From: an uncultured Clostridia bacterium
GTDB lineage: Bacteria > Bacillota_A > Clostridia > Christensenellales > Borkfalkiaceae
Length of the DNA: 64,000 bases
Reading direction: 5' to 3'
Assembly: GCA_934292955.1 (NCBI GenBank)
Contig: CAKQXZ010000003.1
Location: 1 to 64,000, forward strand
Below the pieces are notes generated by a model. That model was given only the letters and a program-made list of their open reading frames with translations, was not told the DNA's origin and did no database searches. Position numbers and translations under genes: made by a program. Positions 51,635 to 60,887 of the stretch are shown here, one piece after another. Within the stretch, counting starts at the first letter, position 1. The number at the start of each line of letters is the position of its first letter.

Positions 51635-52713
51635 ATAAAAACGATATTAAAACAAAACAGATCTGCGCGCTGTTTTTCTGTCTTTTGCCGCTTACGAAAA
51701 TTGTGTGTGCGCCGTCGGTTATATCACGCGTGTACAAAGAAAAACTGTGGCAACCGCTCGTTGTATGGTTTACTCTTGAAATATTGTTTTTGTTTTTCGT
51801 GTTCTTTCTTATAAAAAAGCATGAAAACAAAACATTTTTTGCGATACTGAAAGACGGCTACGGCGAAACAACGGCGAAAATCGTATATTTTTTGTTCGGC
51901 TTGTTCTTTACGGTCAAATCGTTTTTGCCGCTTATAGAACACAAAATGCTGATAGAAACAGCGTTTTACGAAATACTGCCGTCGTCGCCGGTATTTTATC
52001 CGCTGTTTCTGGTGACCGCGTATATATCGCTTAAAGGGCTTAAGTCGCTCGGGCGTGCGGCGGAATTCTGCCTGCCGATATGCTGGGCGGGACTTGCGGT
52101 CATACTGTTTCTATCGGCTCCGTCGGGCGACCCCGAAAACCTGCTGCCGCTGTTTTACGGGAGCAAAAACGGGGCTATAAGTCTGTTATCGACATTTTCG
52201 TGGTTCGGCGACGCGTTATATCTTCTGTTTTTTATGGGACATTTCGAGCTTGAAAAACACGACAAATTAAAACTCGTTTTAAGCTATGCCATGCCCTCCG
52301 TTTTTGTGGTCGCGTTCTTTTGTTGCTTTTACGCAGTGTTTGCGGCGGTTGCTCCGTCGCAAAAAATCGCAGTGAAAGAAACGGGAGTTTTCAGCGTGAC
52401 TTTACAGAACGTCGGACGATTCGACTATCTCGCGGTGTTTTTGATAACCCTTGCGAGCGTGCTTTCGGTGGCGTTTCCGATAGTGACGTCGGCAAAACTT
52501 TTCGAGCGCGCGTTCTCCGCAAAAAACGCGACGATACCCGCGCTGATCGTAAATATTTTACTATTTACAGCCACCTGCTTTTTTTCGCAGAAGTTCGAAA
52601 ACATACTGGACGTTTATATGAAATATCTGTCGCCGATATTCGTATTTTTTACTTTTGTTATTCCGCTTTCGGGATTAAGGAGTTCGACAAATGAAAAACT
52701 ACAACCGCGCTAA
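51631..52713 (+). CDS. gerB: Spore germination receptor subunit GerB (permease-like)
   Basis: 360 residues, about ten membrane helices in the APC-superfamily pattern of GerAB proteins. The first helix (QICALFFCLLPLTKIVCAPSV) is followed by a short loop, and GDALYLLFFMGHFE marks the middle. The ATG overlaps the gerA stop (ATGA). GerB proteins bind the germinant within the membrane. A motif A copy (two mismatches) lies at 52173-52191. Confidence 0.9.
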   Translation: MNKNDIKTKQICALFFCLLPLTKIVCAPSVISRVYKEKLWQPLVVWFTLEILFLFFVFFLIKKHENKTFFAILKDGYGETTAKIVYFLFGLFFTVKSFLPLIEHKMLIETAFYEILPSSPVFYPLFLVTAYISLKGLKSLGRAAEFCLPICWAGLAVILFLSAPSGDPENLLPLFYGSKNGAISLLSTFSWFGDALYLLFFMGHFELEKHDKLKLVLSYAMPSVFVVAFFCCFYAVFAAVAPSQKIAVKETGVFSVTLQNVGRFDYLAVFLITLASVLSVAFPIVTSAKLFERAFSAKNATIPALIVNILLFTATCFFSQKFENILDVYMKYLSPIFVFFTFVIPLSGLRSSTNEKLQPR

Positions 52714-53965
52714 AACGATTTTTGCGGCGTTTTTGGTTACCTGTATTTTGTTTTTTACCAATGATTGTCAATTGATAGACGTTCAGAAGACGGCTATCAT
52801 CGTCGCGTTGGGGATAGACGCCGCAGAAGATAATCAACTTGAAATCACGGCGCAGATTGCCATTCCGCAGGCGACCGACACGCAGTCTTCTAACTCGGAC
52901 GCGGTGCTGACGGCAAAAGGGAAAACGCTGTTCGACGCGCTCGACAACATAGGCGTGACCACCGGCTGGTACCCTAAACTTGCGTTCTGCAATCTGATAA
53001 TTTTCGGCAACGACCTTATACAGAAAGATTTTCTGCCCGTTATTGACTATATGCTCTCTTCCGACAGATTCGTAAACTCCGCTATTTTAGCGGCGGCGGA
53101 AGATAAAGCCAAAGACGTGCTTTCATCGCCTACTCCGCTAGACTTTATTTCGTCGTTCGCGCTCGAGAAAATTCTTGTAAGAGATATCGACCGCGCAAAC
53201 ACCGTGCTTGTCGCCGACATCCGCAAATTTGCGCAGGACGTCCGCTCGGAATCGGGCTTTTCGTACCTGCCGCTAATTAAAAAAATCAAGACGGACGATA
53301 AACCTAAAGGCGACTCTCAGGACGAAAACAGCGGCGGAGATTCTTCGGAAACGGCGGCTTATAGATCGATTATCGCGCTATCCGAACTTCAAGGCGGCGG
53401 TAGCGCGGGAAAAGGCGGACAGGACGACAGCAGTAATCAGGGCGAGAAAAAAGTATTTGACGCGCGCTCTGCACTGCTGTTTTCGAAGGGGGTTTATGCA
53501 TGCACCGTAAACGACGAACAAACGCTTTGTTATAATGCGCTTAAAGAACCCGAGAGCGAAGCCTTTTTCCAGGTGAGTTATCAAAAGAAAAATAAGGAAA
53601 TTCATTCGGTCGTTTCGGTTGTAAAGACGGAAAAAAGAATAACGATGAAAATAAAAAACGGCATACCCGAATACAGCGCAAACCTTAAAATGTTTTGCAA
53701 AAACGAAGAAATTTCAGCCGACCCGAACACGGAAAAACTCGCATTTTACACCAAAGCGTCACCCGAATGCCTTAACGCGCTATCGGAAAAAGTAGAACAA
53801 AATCTTATGAACATGTTTAATACCGCAAAAGACAAAGGATGCGACGCGTTCGAACTTAAAAACTATATTTACAGGTATATTCCCGATAAATATCCGTCGT
53901 ATAAAGACTGTATTTTAGACGCGGTAAAAATGAATTTTTCGGTTACTTGCGTGAATAATACCTGA
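52691..53965 (+). CDS. gerC: Spore germination receptor subunit GerC (Ger(x)C family)
   Basis: 424 residues. N-terminal hydrophobic signal followed by Cys (ILFFTNDCQLIDVQKTAIIVALGID); the lipobox is atypical (TNDC) but the DVQKTAIIVALGID start of the mature domain is standard. LITxxG-like segment LFDALDNIGVTTGWYPKLAFCNLIIFG follows. Starts inside gerB (23-base overlap) with AAGGAG 9 bases before the ATG. A G/S/Q-rich linker (residues ~200-260) divides the two halves and contains a motif A copy at 53356-53375 (AYRSIIA). Lipid-anchored outer subunit of the receptor. Confidence 0.9.
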   Translation: MKNYNRAKTIFAAFLVTCILFFTNDCQLIDVQKTAIIVALGIDAAEDNQLEITAQIAIPQATDTQSSNSDAVLTAKGKTLFDALDNIGVTTGWYPKLAFCNLIIFGNDLIQKDFLPVIDYMLSSDRFVNSAILAAAEDKAKDVLSSPTPLDFISSFALEKILVRDIDRANTVLVADIRKFAQDVRSESGFSYLPLIKKIKTDDKPKGDSQDENSGGDSSETAAYRSIIALSELQGGGSAGKGGQDDSSNQGEKKVFDARSALLFSKGVYACTVNDEQTLCYNALKEPESEAFFQVSYQKKNKEIHSVVSVVKTEKRITMKIKNGIPEYSANLKMFCKNEEISADPNTEKLAFYTKASPECLNALSEKVEQNLMNMFNTAKDKGCDAFELKNYIYRYIPDKYPSYKDCILDAVKMNFSVTCVNNT

Positions 53966-53985
53966 TTTTTTAGGCATAAATACTG

Positions 53986-54011
53986 CGATAATCGACTTAT
54001 AGCGTGGTTTT
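53986..54011 (+). terminator. Motif A followed by GGTTTTTT after gerC
   Basis: CGATAATCGACTTATAGCG then TGGTTTTTT, 20 bases past the gerC stop. Stem is weak, so terminator activity is uncertain; the motif A match is clear. Confidence 0.5.
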
Positions 54012-54061
54012 TTGATATTTTTATAAGCCGCTGCCATACTTTTTGAGACCTTGCAAAACGG

Positions 54062-54090
54062 TTGATTTCGGAAGCCCATTATGATATAAT
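54062..54090 (+). promoter_or_regulatory. Promoter of the HAD gene, leaderless layout
   Basis: TTGATT (54062-54067), 17-base spacer, TATAAT (54085-54090); the ATG is at 54097, exactly where transcription should begin. Confidence 0.8.
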
Positions 54091-54096
54091 CGCGGT

Positions 54097-54786
54097 ATGA
54101 AATACGATATTTTACTGTTTGACGCCGACAACACGTTGTTTGATTTCGACGCGTCGGAAAGGCTGACCTTTTTTGAATTCGCGCCCGAATTCGGAATTGT
54201 TCCCACCGAAGGTAATTATGAACTTTATAAAAAATTCAATCTTGAAACCTGGGCGGAGATAGAAAAAAACTCCGCGCCCAAAGAAGAACTTCTTGTTTTA
54301 AGATATAAAAAACTTTTCGACGCGCTCAATATTAAAGCCGACACCGAAAAGGCTAACCTTGCGTTTTTGAAAATTTTATCGACCAAGGGCATACTTTACG
54401 ACGATACGATCGACCTGCTCGAAAGCCTTAAAAAAGCGGGCAAACGCATTTATCTTATTACAAACGGAGTAACCGAAGTGCAGGAAGGTCGAATTGCCGC
54501 AACCGATACGCTTAAATATTTCGACGGGATTTTTATATCGGAAAAGGTGGGCGCAAGCAAGCCGAGCAAAGAATATTTCGATTCTGTAATGAGAACCATA
54601 CCCGATTTCGATAAACGAAACGCGCTTGTTATAGGCGACTCGCTTTCAAGCGATATAAAGGGCGCGAACAATGCCGGGATAGATTCGCTCTGGTTTAACC
54701 CCAAACAAAAAAATACGCCCGACAATCTAAAAATAAATTATCAGGCGCGCTCGCTTAAAGAAATTAAAGAAATGCTCTTAAATTAA
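54097..54786 (+). CDS. YjjG-like HAD phosphatase
   Basis: 229 residues. HAD motifs: I DADNTLFDFD (residues 9-18), II LITNGV (~124), III with Lys in SEKVGASKPSKEYF (~150) and IV VIGDSLSSDIKGANNAGIDSLWFN (~190-213). The NTLFDFD start and helical cap are typical of the YjjG subfamily, which removes phosphate from pyrimidine nucleotides, including non-canonical ones. There is no Shine-Dalgarno and the -10 box ends 6 bases before the ATG, so translation should start at the 5' end of the mRNA. Terminated by a 15-bp hairpin shared with clpB. Confidence 0.88.
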   Translation: MKYDILLFDADNTLFDFDASERLTFFEFAPEFGIVPTEGNYELYKKFNLETWAEIEKNSAPKEELLVLRYKKLFDALNIKADTEKANLAFLKILSTKGILYDDTIDLLESLKKAGKRIYLITNGVTEVQEGRIAATDTLKYFDGIFISEKVGASKPSKEYFDSVMRTIPDFDKRNALVIGDSLSSDIKGANNAGIDSLWFNPKQKNTPDNLKINYQARSLKEIKEMLLN

Positions 54787-54804
54787 ACCGTTAAATAAAA
54801 AAAT

Positions 54805-54847
54805 AACTGCCGATAATCGACCTATAGCACGATTATCGGCAGTTTTG
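54805..54847. terminator. Bidirectional terminator with motif A in its stem
   Basis: AACTGCCGATAATCG and CGATTATCGGCAGTT form a perfect 15-bp stem with loop ACCTATAGCA. Motif A (54811-54829) forms the left arm and loop, and the right arm repeats its CGATTATCG half. Confidence 0.95.
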
Positions 54848-54869
54848 TTATGTTGTTTTATTGCGTTAA

Positions 54870-57455
54870 TTATGCTTTGTGCACGGCGATTTCACCGTTT
54901 ATAACGTCTACCACAAGCGAGTCGCCTTCTTTCAGATTGCCGCCGAGAATGGCTTTTGCAACCTGAACTTCGACGGTGCTTTCGATAAATCTCTTAAGCG
55001 GTCTTGCGCCGTAAACAACGTCGTAACCGCCTTCGATAATCTTGTCTTTTGCGGCTTCGGTAACGGAAAGTTTAAGCTGCTGTTTACCGAGTCGTCTGCC
55101 AAGACCCGCAAGGAACAGATCGACAATCTTGCCGACAGCCGTTTTATCGAGCGGCGTGAACGTTACAATGTCGTTGAGCCTGTTGAGGAATTCGGGACGG
55201 AAGGTCTTTTTAAGCAATGCCTGAACCTGCGATTTTGCCTGTTCGGTGATTGCTCCGTGCTGTTCCACGTCGTCGAGAATGTAGCTGCTGCCAAGGTTGG
55301 ACGTAAGAATGATTATGGTGTTTTTGAAGTTGACCGTTCTGCCCTGCCCGTCGGTCACTCTGCCGTCGTCAAGAACGGAAAGCAGAATATTGAACACGTC
55401 GGGGTGAGCTTTTTCGATTTCGTCGAACAATACAACGGAGTACGGTTTTCTTCTTACCGCTTCGGTAAGCTGACCGCCCTCGTCATAACCGACGTATCCC
55501 GGAGGCGCGCCTATCAGACGGGAAACCGAATACTTTTCCATATATTCGGACATATCGATTCTTATCATGTTGTGCTCGTCGTCGAACAGATATTCGGCAA
55601 GCGTTTTGGCAAGTTCGGTTTTACCTACGCCCGTAGGGCCAAGGAACAAGAACGAGCCGATCGGTCTGTTTTCGTCTGAGATGCCGGCACGCGAACGCAT
55701 AATCGCCTGCGCTACGCTTTCGACCGCTTCGTCCTGACCGATAACTCTTTCGTGAAGTTTATCGGCAAGTTTAAGAAGTTTCTGCTTTTCGCTTTCCATA
55801 AGTTTGGTCACGGGAATGGACGTCCATTTGGATACGATCTGAGCGATCTCGTCTGCAGTCACTTCGTTACGGAGCAGATGGTCGTTGCCGCTTTCGGAAG
55901 TTTTCTTTTCTTCTTCGGCAAGTTTTTTCTTTAACGCGGGAAGCTCGCTGTACTGCAGCTTTGCCGCGCGTTCGTAATCGCCGCGACGTTTTGCCGATTC
56001 GATTTCGATATTGGTTTTATCGATTTCTTCTTTGAACTTTTTAACGCCGTCGATTTCTTTCTTTTCGTTTTCCCAACGGGTTTTAAGTTCGTTGAACTCC
56101 GCGCGCTTTTCGGCAAGTTCTTTACGCACGCCTTCAAGACGGCTGAGAGAAAGCCGGTCGCTCTCTTTGGAAAGCGCGAGTTCTTCCATCTGCAACTGAA
56201 TGATACGACGGGAAATAACGTCCATTTCGGTGGGCATGCTGTCGATTTCCGTTCTTAACATTGCGCACGCTTCGTCTACAAGGTCGATGGCTTTGTCGGG
56301 CAAAAATCTGTCGGTAATGTAACGGTCGGAAAGGGTTGCAGCCGCGACGAGCGCGTTATCGTGTATACGCACGCCGTGGAATATTTCGTAACGTTCTTTA
56401 AGTCCGCGAAGAATGGTAATCGTGTCTTCGACGGTAGGCTGATCGACGGTTACGGGCTGGAAACGACGTTCGAGCGCGGGGTCTTTTTCTATATATTTGG
56501 TGTATTCGTCGAGCGTAGTCGCGCCGATGCAATGCAGTTCGCCGCGCGCAAGCATCGGTTTTAACAGGTTGCCGGCATCCATGCTGCCTTCGGTTTTGCC
56601 GGCTCCCACTATCGTGTGCAGTTCATCGATAAACAGCAGCATTTTGCCTTCCTGTTTTTTGACTTCGTTCAACACCGCTTTAAGTCTTTCTTCGAACTCG
56701 CCGCGGTACTTCGCGCCCGCGATCAGCGCGCCCATATCCAAAGCGAAAATGTGTTTGTTTTTCAAGCCTTCGGGGACGTCGCCGTCTACGATACGTTTTG
56801 CCAAGCCTTCGACGATAGCCGTTTTACCTACGCCCGGCTCGCCTATCAGCACGGGGTTGTTTTTGGTCTTACGCGAAAGAATTCTTATGACGTTTCTGAT
56901 TTCTTCGTCACGACCGATAACGGGGTCGAGTTTGCCGCTCTTAGCTCGTTCGACAAGGTCGTCGCCGAATTTTTTGAGTGCGTCGTAAGTATCTTCGGGG
57001 TTATCCGCCGTGTTGGGTGCGGTCTTCACTTTTTTAAGTTCGCGGTTGAAAGCCGCTTCGGTTATACCGTACTTGCGGAAAAGATTTTTGATAAACTCGG
57101 ACGGATTTTTTATTGTAGCAAGGAACAAATGCTCCACTCCGATAAATCCGTCGCCGTTATCTTTGGCAAGTTTTTCGGCTACGGCTAACACTTTTGCCAG
57201 TTCGTTTCCTATATATACGTTCGCGCCCGAGCCCGATACCTGCGGCAATCCGTTAAGATATGTTTCGGTTTCGCGCTTCAAAGCCGCCACGTCGACGGAC
57301 ATCGGCTTCAAAAGTCCGCCTATAAGCCCGTTATCTGCTAATAACGCGCTTAAAAGATGCTCTTCCTTTATCTCTTGATGATTATCGGCAAGAGCAGTAT
57401 TTTGCGCTTCCTGTAACGCCGAAAGTGCTTTTTGCGTATATTTTTCTTCGTTCAT
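54870..57455 (-). CDS. clpB: Chaperone ClpB
   Basis: 861 residues. N-domain with two repeats to ~145, first AAA+ module (Walker A GEPGVGKT ~203, Walker B IDELH), the long coiled-coil middle domain (~400-520) that separates ClpB from ClpA/C, and the second AAA+ module (Walker A GPTGVGKT, Walker [14 protein letters not shown], sensor 2 [10 protein letters not shown]). Rescues aggregated proteins with DnaK. RBS AAGGAGCAAATT. Preceded by a consensus sigma-A promoter overlapping a CIRCE operator, so HrcA should repress it and heat should induce it. Motif A variant at 57317-57336 in the N-domain (DNGLIGGL). Confidence 0.98.
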   Translation of the reverse strand: MNEEKYTQKALSALQEAQNTALADNHQEIKEEHLLSALLADNGLIGGLLKPMSVDVAALKRETETYLNGLPQVSGSGANVYIGNELAKVLAVAEKLAKDNGDGFIGVEHLFLATIKNPSEFIKNLFRKYGITEAAFNRELKKVKTAPNTADNPEDTYDALKKFGDDLVERAKSGKLDPVIGRDEEIRNVIRILSRKTKNNPVLIGEPGVGKTAIVEGLAKRIVDGDVPEGLKNKHIFALDMGALIAGAKYRGEFEERLKAVLNEVKKQEGKMLLFIDELHTIVGAGKTEGSMDAGNLLKPMLARGELHCIGATTLDEYTKYIEKDPALERRFQPVTVDQPTVEDTITILRGLKERYEIFHGVRIHDNALVAAATLSDRYITDRFLPDKAIDLVDEACAMLRTEIDSMPTEMDVISRRIIQLQMEELALSKESDRLSLSRLEGVRKELAEKRAEFNELKTRWENEKKEIDGVKKFKEEIDKTNIEIESAKRRGDYERAAKLQYSELPALKKKLAEEEKKTSESGNDHLLRNEVTADEIAQIVSKWTSIPVTKLMESEKQKLLKLADKLHERVIGQDEAVESVAQAIMRSRAGISDENRPIGSFLFLGPTGVGKTELAKTLAEYLFDDEHNMIRIDMSEYMEKYSVSRLIGAPPGYVGYDEGGQLTEAVRRKPYSVVLFDEIEKAHPDVFNILLSVLDDGRVTDGQGRTVNFKNTIIILTSNLGSSYILDDVEQHGAITEQAKSQVQALLKKTFRPEFLNRLNDIVTFTPLDKTAVGKIVDLFLAGLGRRLGKQQLKLSVTEAAKDKIIEGGYDVVYGARPLKRFIESTVEVQVAKAILGGNLKEGDSLVVDVINGEIAVHKA

Positions 57456-57562
57456 AATTTGCTCCTTCCTATGTTTTTTAAGCCTTAAATATTCTGCGCT
57501 TTACACTCGCTTTATAAACCGCCGCGGATTTATTATCCGTTGGCAGTCTTGCCGTATGTGTG

Positions 57563-57589
57563 TTAGCACTCTTCCTTTAAGACTGCTAA
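57563..57589. promoter_or_regulatory. CIRCE operator (HrcA binding site) of clpB
   Basis: TTAGCACTC-N9-GACTGCTAA. The left arm is perfect and the right arm has one mismatch (GAGTGCTAA expected). It begins directly after the -10 box, covering the start point. Confidence 0.92.
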
Positions 57590-57590
57590 T

Positions 57591-57619
57591 ATTATATAAC
57601 AGCGGCGGACATTTGTCAA
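57591..57619 (-). promoter_or_regulatory. Consensus sigma-A promoter of clpB
   Basis: Minus strand TTGACA (57619-57614), 17-base spacer, TATAAT (57596-57591). Leader about 130 nt. Confidence 0.92.
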
Positions 57620-57747
57620 GTGTTTTACGAAAAAAATATTTCGGTTTTTTTAATATCCGGCTGCACGAAATTATATTTTTAATTATGCTTTCTGCGCGAT
57701 TCGAGAAGATTTATATAAAATACATTCAGCGTATATGTCCTTTACCG

Positions 57748-57865
57748 TATAATTAAAAAAGATTTTGCCTGTTACCTTGCGATAACAAACAAAATCCCAT
57801 AAAAAAATACGGGTTGAAACCGAAAAGGAACTTCGCCCGCGCCCGCATAAATGCGGGAAGTTTTT
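57748..57865 (+). ncRNA. Predicted small RNA, about 105 nt
   Basis: A TATAAT box (57748-57753; weak -35 TTCAGC at 57725-57730, 17-base spacer) would start transcription near 57760. At that point a stem begins: GATTTTG (57761-57767) pairs with CAAAATC (57790-57796) around an inner GTTA/TAAC stem. A short CCC ... GGG pairing follows. The 3' end is CCCGCAT/ATGCGGG (57842-57857) with TTTTT at 57861-57865, a good intrinsic terminator. There is no ORF of note inside. It is divergent from clpB. I do not recognise the family. Confidence 0.5.
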
Positions 57866-57957
57866 ACCCCCGAAAGTTAAAAAAATACTATATTGACAAA
57901 ATGACGGTGAACGTTAACTATAACAAATAACAAAAGAATAACGGAAAACATTCACTT

Positions 57958-58092
57958 ATGAACAAGAACGCGATAGAACGGATTCTACTTAGAAATCAAA
58001 ATTTTTTTTCGGGGGACGGAAAAAATCAAAGCGTAAAATACGCCCGATTTAGCGTTTTATGTACCGATAATCGACTTATAGGTCGATATTAA
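57958..58092 (+). CDS. Possible 44-residue small ORF
   Basis: ATG 57958-57960, 44 codons, ending TAA at 58090-58092 and overlapping the convergent gene at 58076. No good RBS. TTGACA stands at 57893 but no -10 box at proper spacing. The last codons are motif A (encoding TDNRLIGRY). Probably chance, listed because the stretch is otherwise empty. Confidence 0.15.
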   Translation: MNKNAIERILLRNQNFFSGDGKNQSVKYARFSVLCTDNRLIGRY

Positions 58093-58579
58093 GGGTTGCC
58101 GTGGAGTTTATGAGATCGAGCGCCGTCTGCGCTTTAGAAAGCAGAGCGTCTATTCTTTTATATTCGTTTTCGGCGTCGGTCAGATTGTAATTGAGATATC
58201 TGTAGTCGATTACGCCTGCGCGTACGTTGCCCTGCTCACGCGATTTGGGCAATTTTGCGGTCATGTAAGAAAGTTTTAACTTTCTTGAAGTGAGCTGCGG
58301 AATGTAAACGAGCATTTCGTCGATAGTCATATTAAAATCGGGAATTACGGTCGTGCTGTTGAACACGTTGAGCGCGTGCTTGACCGTTCTTATTTTCTTT
58401 TGCAGTTCGTCGATTTTTACTTGCGTTTCAAGAAAATCATACTGCGGTCTTACGCCTTCGATATCTTCGCCGACGGCGGCTATAAACTCTGCGCTTCTGT
58501 CCTGCAGGGCGTTGAGCGCGGCTAACTCTTCTTTAAGACTTCTTAATAATTTTGCGGCTTCTGCCGAAGTGTATTTCAT
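58076..58579 (-). CDS. Uncharacterised coiled-coil protein
   Basis: 167 residues, no signal or membrane segment. Heptad-rich helices at ~5-35 (EAAKLLRSLKEELAALNAL), ~48-75 (LETQVKIDELQKKIRTVKHALNVFN) and ~130-160 (ENEYKRIDALLSKAQTALDLI). A conserved-looking centre reads FNMTIDEMLVYIPQLTSRKLKLSYMTAKLPKSR. The helix-loop-helix layout resembles the small DIP1984/septicolysin-type proteins, but the match is by pattern only. RBS AAAGGAGAGATATA is strong. No neighbours on the same strand to suggest function. Confidence 0.7.
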   Translation of the reverse strand: MKYTSAEAAKLLRSLKEELAALNALQDRSAEFIAAVGEDIEGVRPQYDFLETQVKIDELQKKIRTVKHALNVFNSTTVIPDFNMTIDEMLVYIPQLTSRKLKLSYMTAKLPKSREQGNVRAGVIDYRYLNYNLTDAENEYKRIDALLSKAQTALDLINSTATLNIDL

Positions 58580-58698
58580 TATATCTCTCCTTTATCGTCT
58601 TTTATAACCGTATTATATCATAACAACGCCGATAAATCAAGCGGCGCGGCGAATTTTTATATTACCGGACGGTTTATCGCGCCGACGGCGTTTAATTT

Positions 58699-58727
58699 TT
58701 GACTTATAACCAGAAAAGATATATAAT
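58699..58727 (+). promoter_or_regulatory. Promoter of topB, leaderless layout
   Basis: TTGACT (58699-58704), 17-base spacer, TATAAT (58722-58727). The ATG at 58734 coincides with the predicted transcription start. Confidence 0.85.
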
Positions 58728-58733
58728 GAGTTT

Positions 58734-60818
58734 ATGATAGCCATTATTGCCGAGAAACCCAGCCTTGCGCGCAATATCGTTGCGGGGCTCGGAGTTATGA
58801 ACAAAAAAGACGGATATTTTATAAGCGACGACTATATTGTCACCTGGGCGTTCGGGCATCTGTTTTCGCTTGCGGATATAGAAGATTATTCTGAAAATCT
58901 GACCGCGGAAAAGAGCGCAAACGGACAAAAACAGCGTTGGACGATGGATAATCTGCCCTGCTTTCCGTCTTCGTTCAGATTCAGGCTGAAATCGGGTGAC
59001 GACGGCATAAAAAAACAGTTTGAAACGATAAAACGCATTATTAACCGCCCCGACGTAACGCAGATTGTAAATGCGGGCGACTCGGACAGAGAAGGCGAAA
59101 TAATCGTGCGACTGTGCGTAATAAACGCGCTTGACGGCGAAAAACCCTTTTACAGACTGTGGCTGCCCGATCAGACTCCGCAGACGGTTAAAAAGGCGTT
59201 TTCAGAAATGAAACCCGAAACCGAATACGACAATCTTGCCGACGAAGGATTTGCGCGGACGTATATCGACTGGCTTTACGGCGTTAATTTAACGCGGCTT
59301 GTAACCCTTAAAACAGGCTCGCTTTTAAGAGTGGGGCGCGTTATAGTGCCGATTGTAAAGACTATTTACGACCGCGAACTTGAAATAGAAAACTTTACGC
59401 CGCAGATATATTACGCACTCGTTTCCAAAGAAAAGACAAACGGCGAAGCGGTCGAACTCGTATCTTCATATAAATTCGATAAAGACAACAAGCATAAAGC
59501 CGAAATCTGTTGCGAACGCATGAACAAACTGCCCGCCACCGTAACCGACAAAAAGACGGCGAAAGAAACGATGAACGCAGGCAAACTGTATTCGCTTACC
59601 AAACTGCAGAACTACCTTGGCAAAAAGTATAAAATGACCATGGAACGCAGTCTTGCCGCCGCGCAGAAACTCTACGAAAACGGATATATCAGTTACCCGA
59701 GAACAAACTCGGAGTATCTTGCGACAAACGAAAAAGACAGAATAAAGCAGATTCTTGCGGGCGTTAAAAAATTGGGCTACGACGTATGCTTTAAGGATAA
59801 AAAAAGCATATTCGACGATTCGAAAATAGAGTCGCACTCGGCATTAACCCCGACATATAAAATTCCCGATAAAGACAGCCTTTCGCCCGACGAAAAGTTG
59901 GTCTATACGTCGATTATCAGGCGTTTCGCCGCAGTTTTCTGCAACGAAGAATGCATTGCCGAAAAGACCGAACTTACCATTTCGCTCGGCGGAAAAGAAG
60001 ACTATACGCTTAAAGGCACGGTTATAGTTCAACCCGGTTGGACAAAGTACGACGGGAGCGAAAAGAAAGACAAAATTCTGCCCGCGCTTAATAAAGGCGA
60101 TACGGTAAACATAAACTTTCACCCCGAAGAAAAGCAGACTACCCCGCCCCGCAGATACACGATAGAAACGCTTAACAACTATCTTAAAAACCCGTTCAAG
60201 AACGAAAAAGCCGATAAAGACAACGACGATGACGATTACAAGGCGATTTTTAAGGGACTTGAACTGGGGACCGAAGCAACCCGCACGGGCATTATAGAAA
60301 ACGCCAAAAAGAACGGCTATATCTCTTTGAAAAAGGACGTTTATTCGATAGAACGCGAAGGCAGATATCTTATAGAGCGGCTTAAAGATATGCAGATAGC
60401 CATGGACAAATATAAAACAAGTCAACTCGGTCAGGCGTTGAAAAAAGTTTATCGCGGCGAAATGACGGTTGACGACAGCGTAGAAATGGCTAAACGCGAG
60501 ATTAACGAGATTTTTGTTACCGATAAAAAAGAAAATACCGGCTATTACGGCGACGTTGCGGGTAAATGCCCCCTTTGCGGCAAAAACGTGACTAAAGGCA
60601 AGTACGGCTATAACTGTTCGGGTTATAAAGACGGCTGCAAATTTTCTATAGGCGCGAACATTCTGGGTGCAAAAATCAATCTTACGGACGCGCAAAAAAT
60701 TCTTAACGGGGAAAAAACAGATCCGCTTGCGTTTACTTCGAAAGACAATAAAAAATTCACCGCACGACTTAAACTCGATAACGGCAAAGTGGTTTTTGAT
60801 TTTTCCGATAAAAATTAA
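58734..60818 (+). CDS. topB: DNA topoisomerase III
   Basis: 694 residues, type IA topoisomerase. Toprim domain at the start (IIAEKPSLARNIVAGLG; acidic DSDREGEIIVRL ~118), active-site Tyr in GYISYPRTNSEYL (~320), and a C-terminal zinc ribbon CPLCGKNVTKGKYGYNCSGY followed by the end KNPF/GKVVFDF typical of clostridial TopB. It relaxes and decatenates single-stranded or negatively supercoiled DNA. A short Asp/Lys-rich insertion (KADKDNDDDDYK) lies near residue 490. There is no Shine-Dalgarno; the promoter position implies a leaderless mRNA. Confidence 0.95.
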   Translation: MIAIIAEKPSLARNIVAGLGVMNKKDGYFISDDYIVTWAFGHLFSLADIEDYSENLTAEKSANGQKQRWTMDNLPCFPSSFRFRLKSGDDGIKKQFETIKRIINRPDVTQIVNAGDSDREGEIIVRLCVINALDGEKPFYRLWLPDQTPQTVKKAFSEMKPETEYDNLADEGFARTYIDWLYGVNLTRLVTLKTGSLLRVGRVIVPIVKTIYDRELEIENFTPQIYYALVSKEKTNGEAVELVSSYKFDKDNKHKAEICCERMNKLPATVTDKKTAKETMNAGKLYSLTKLQNYLGKKYKMTMERSLAAAQKLYENGYISYPRTNSEYLATNEKDRIKQILAGVKKLGYDVCFKDKKSIFDDSKIESHSALTPTYKIPDKDSLSPDEKLVYTSIIRRFAAVFCNEECIAEKTELTISLGGKEDYTLKGTVIVQPGWTKYDGSEKKDKILPALNKGDTVNINFHPEEKQTTPPRRYTIETLNNYLKNPFKNEKADKDNDDDDYKAIFKGLELGTEATRTGIIENAKKNGYISLKKDVYSIEREGRYLIERLKDMQIAMDKYKTSQLGQALKKVYRGEMTVDDSVEMAKREINEIFVTDKKENTGYYGDVAGKCPLCGKNVTKGKYGYNCSGYKDGCKFSIGANILGAKINLTDAQKILNGEKTDPLAFTSKDNKKFTARLKLDNGKVVFDFSDKN

Positions 60819-60832
60819 ATAAAACGACATAT

Positions 60833-60867
60833 AAAAACCCGACGGGAACAAAATCTCGCCGGGTTTT
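60833..60867. terminator. Bidirectional terminator between topB and the flippase-like gene
   Basis: AAAAACCCGACG and CGCCGGGTTTT pair around GGAACAAAATCT with T runs on both sides. Confidence 0.85.
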
Positions 60868-60887
60868 GGTTTATATTATGGTTTGTG

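Noticed and set aside
59844..60851. 335-codon minus-strand frame opposite topB
   Set aside because: Antisense shadow with Phe/Val-rich composition; crosses the topB terminator.
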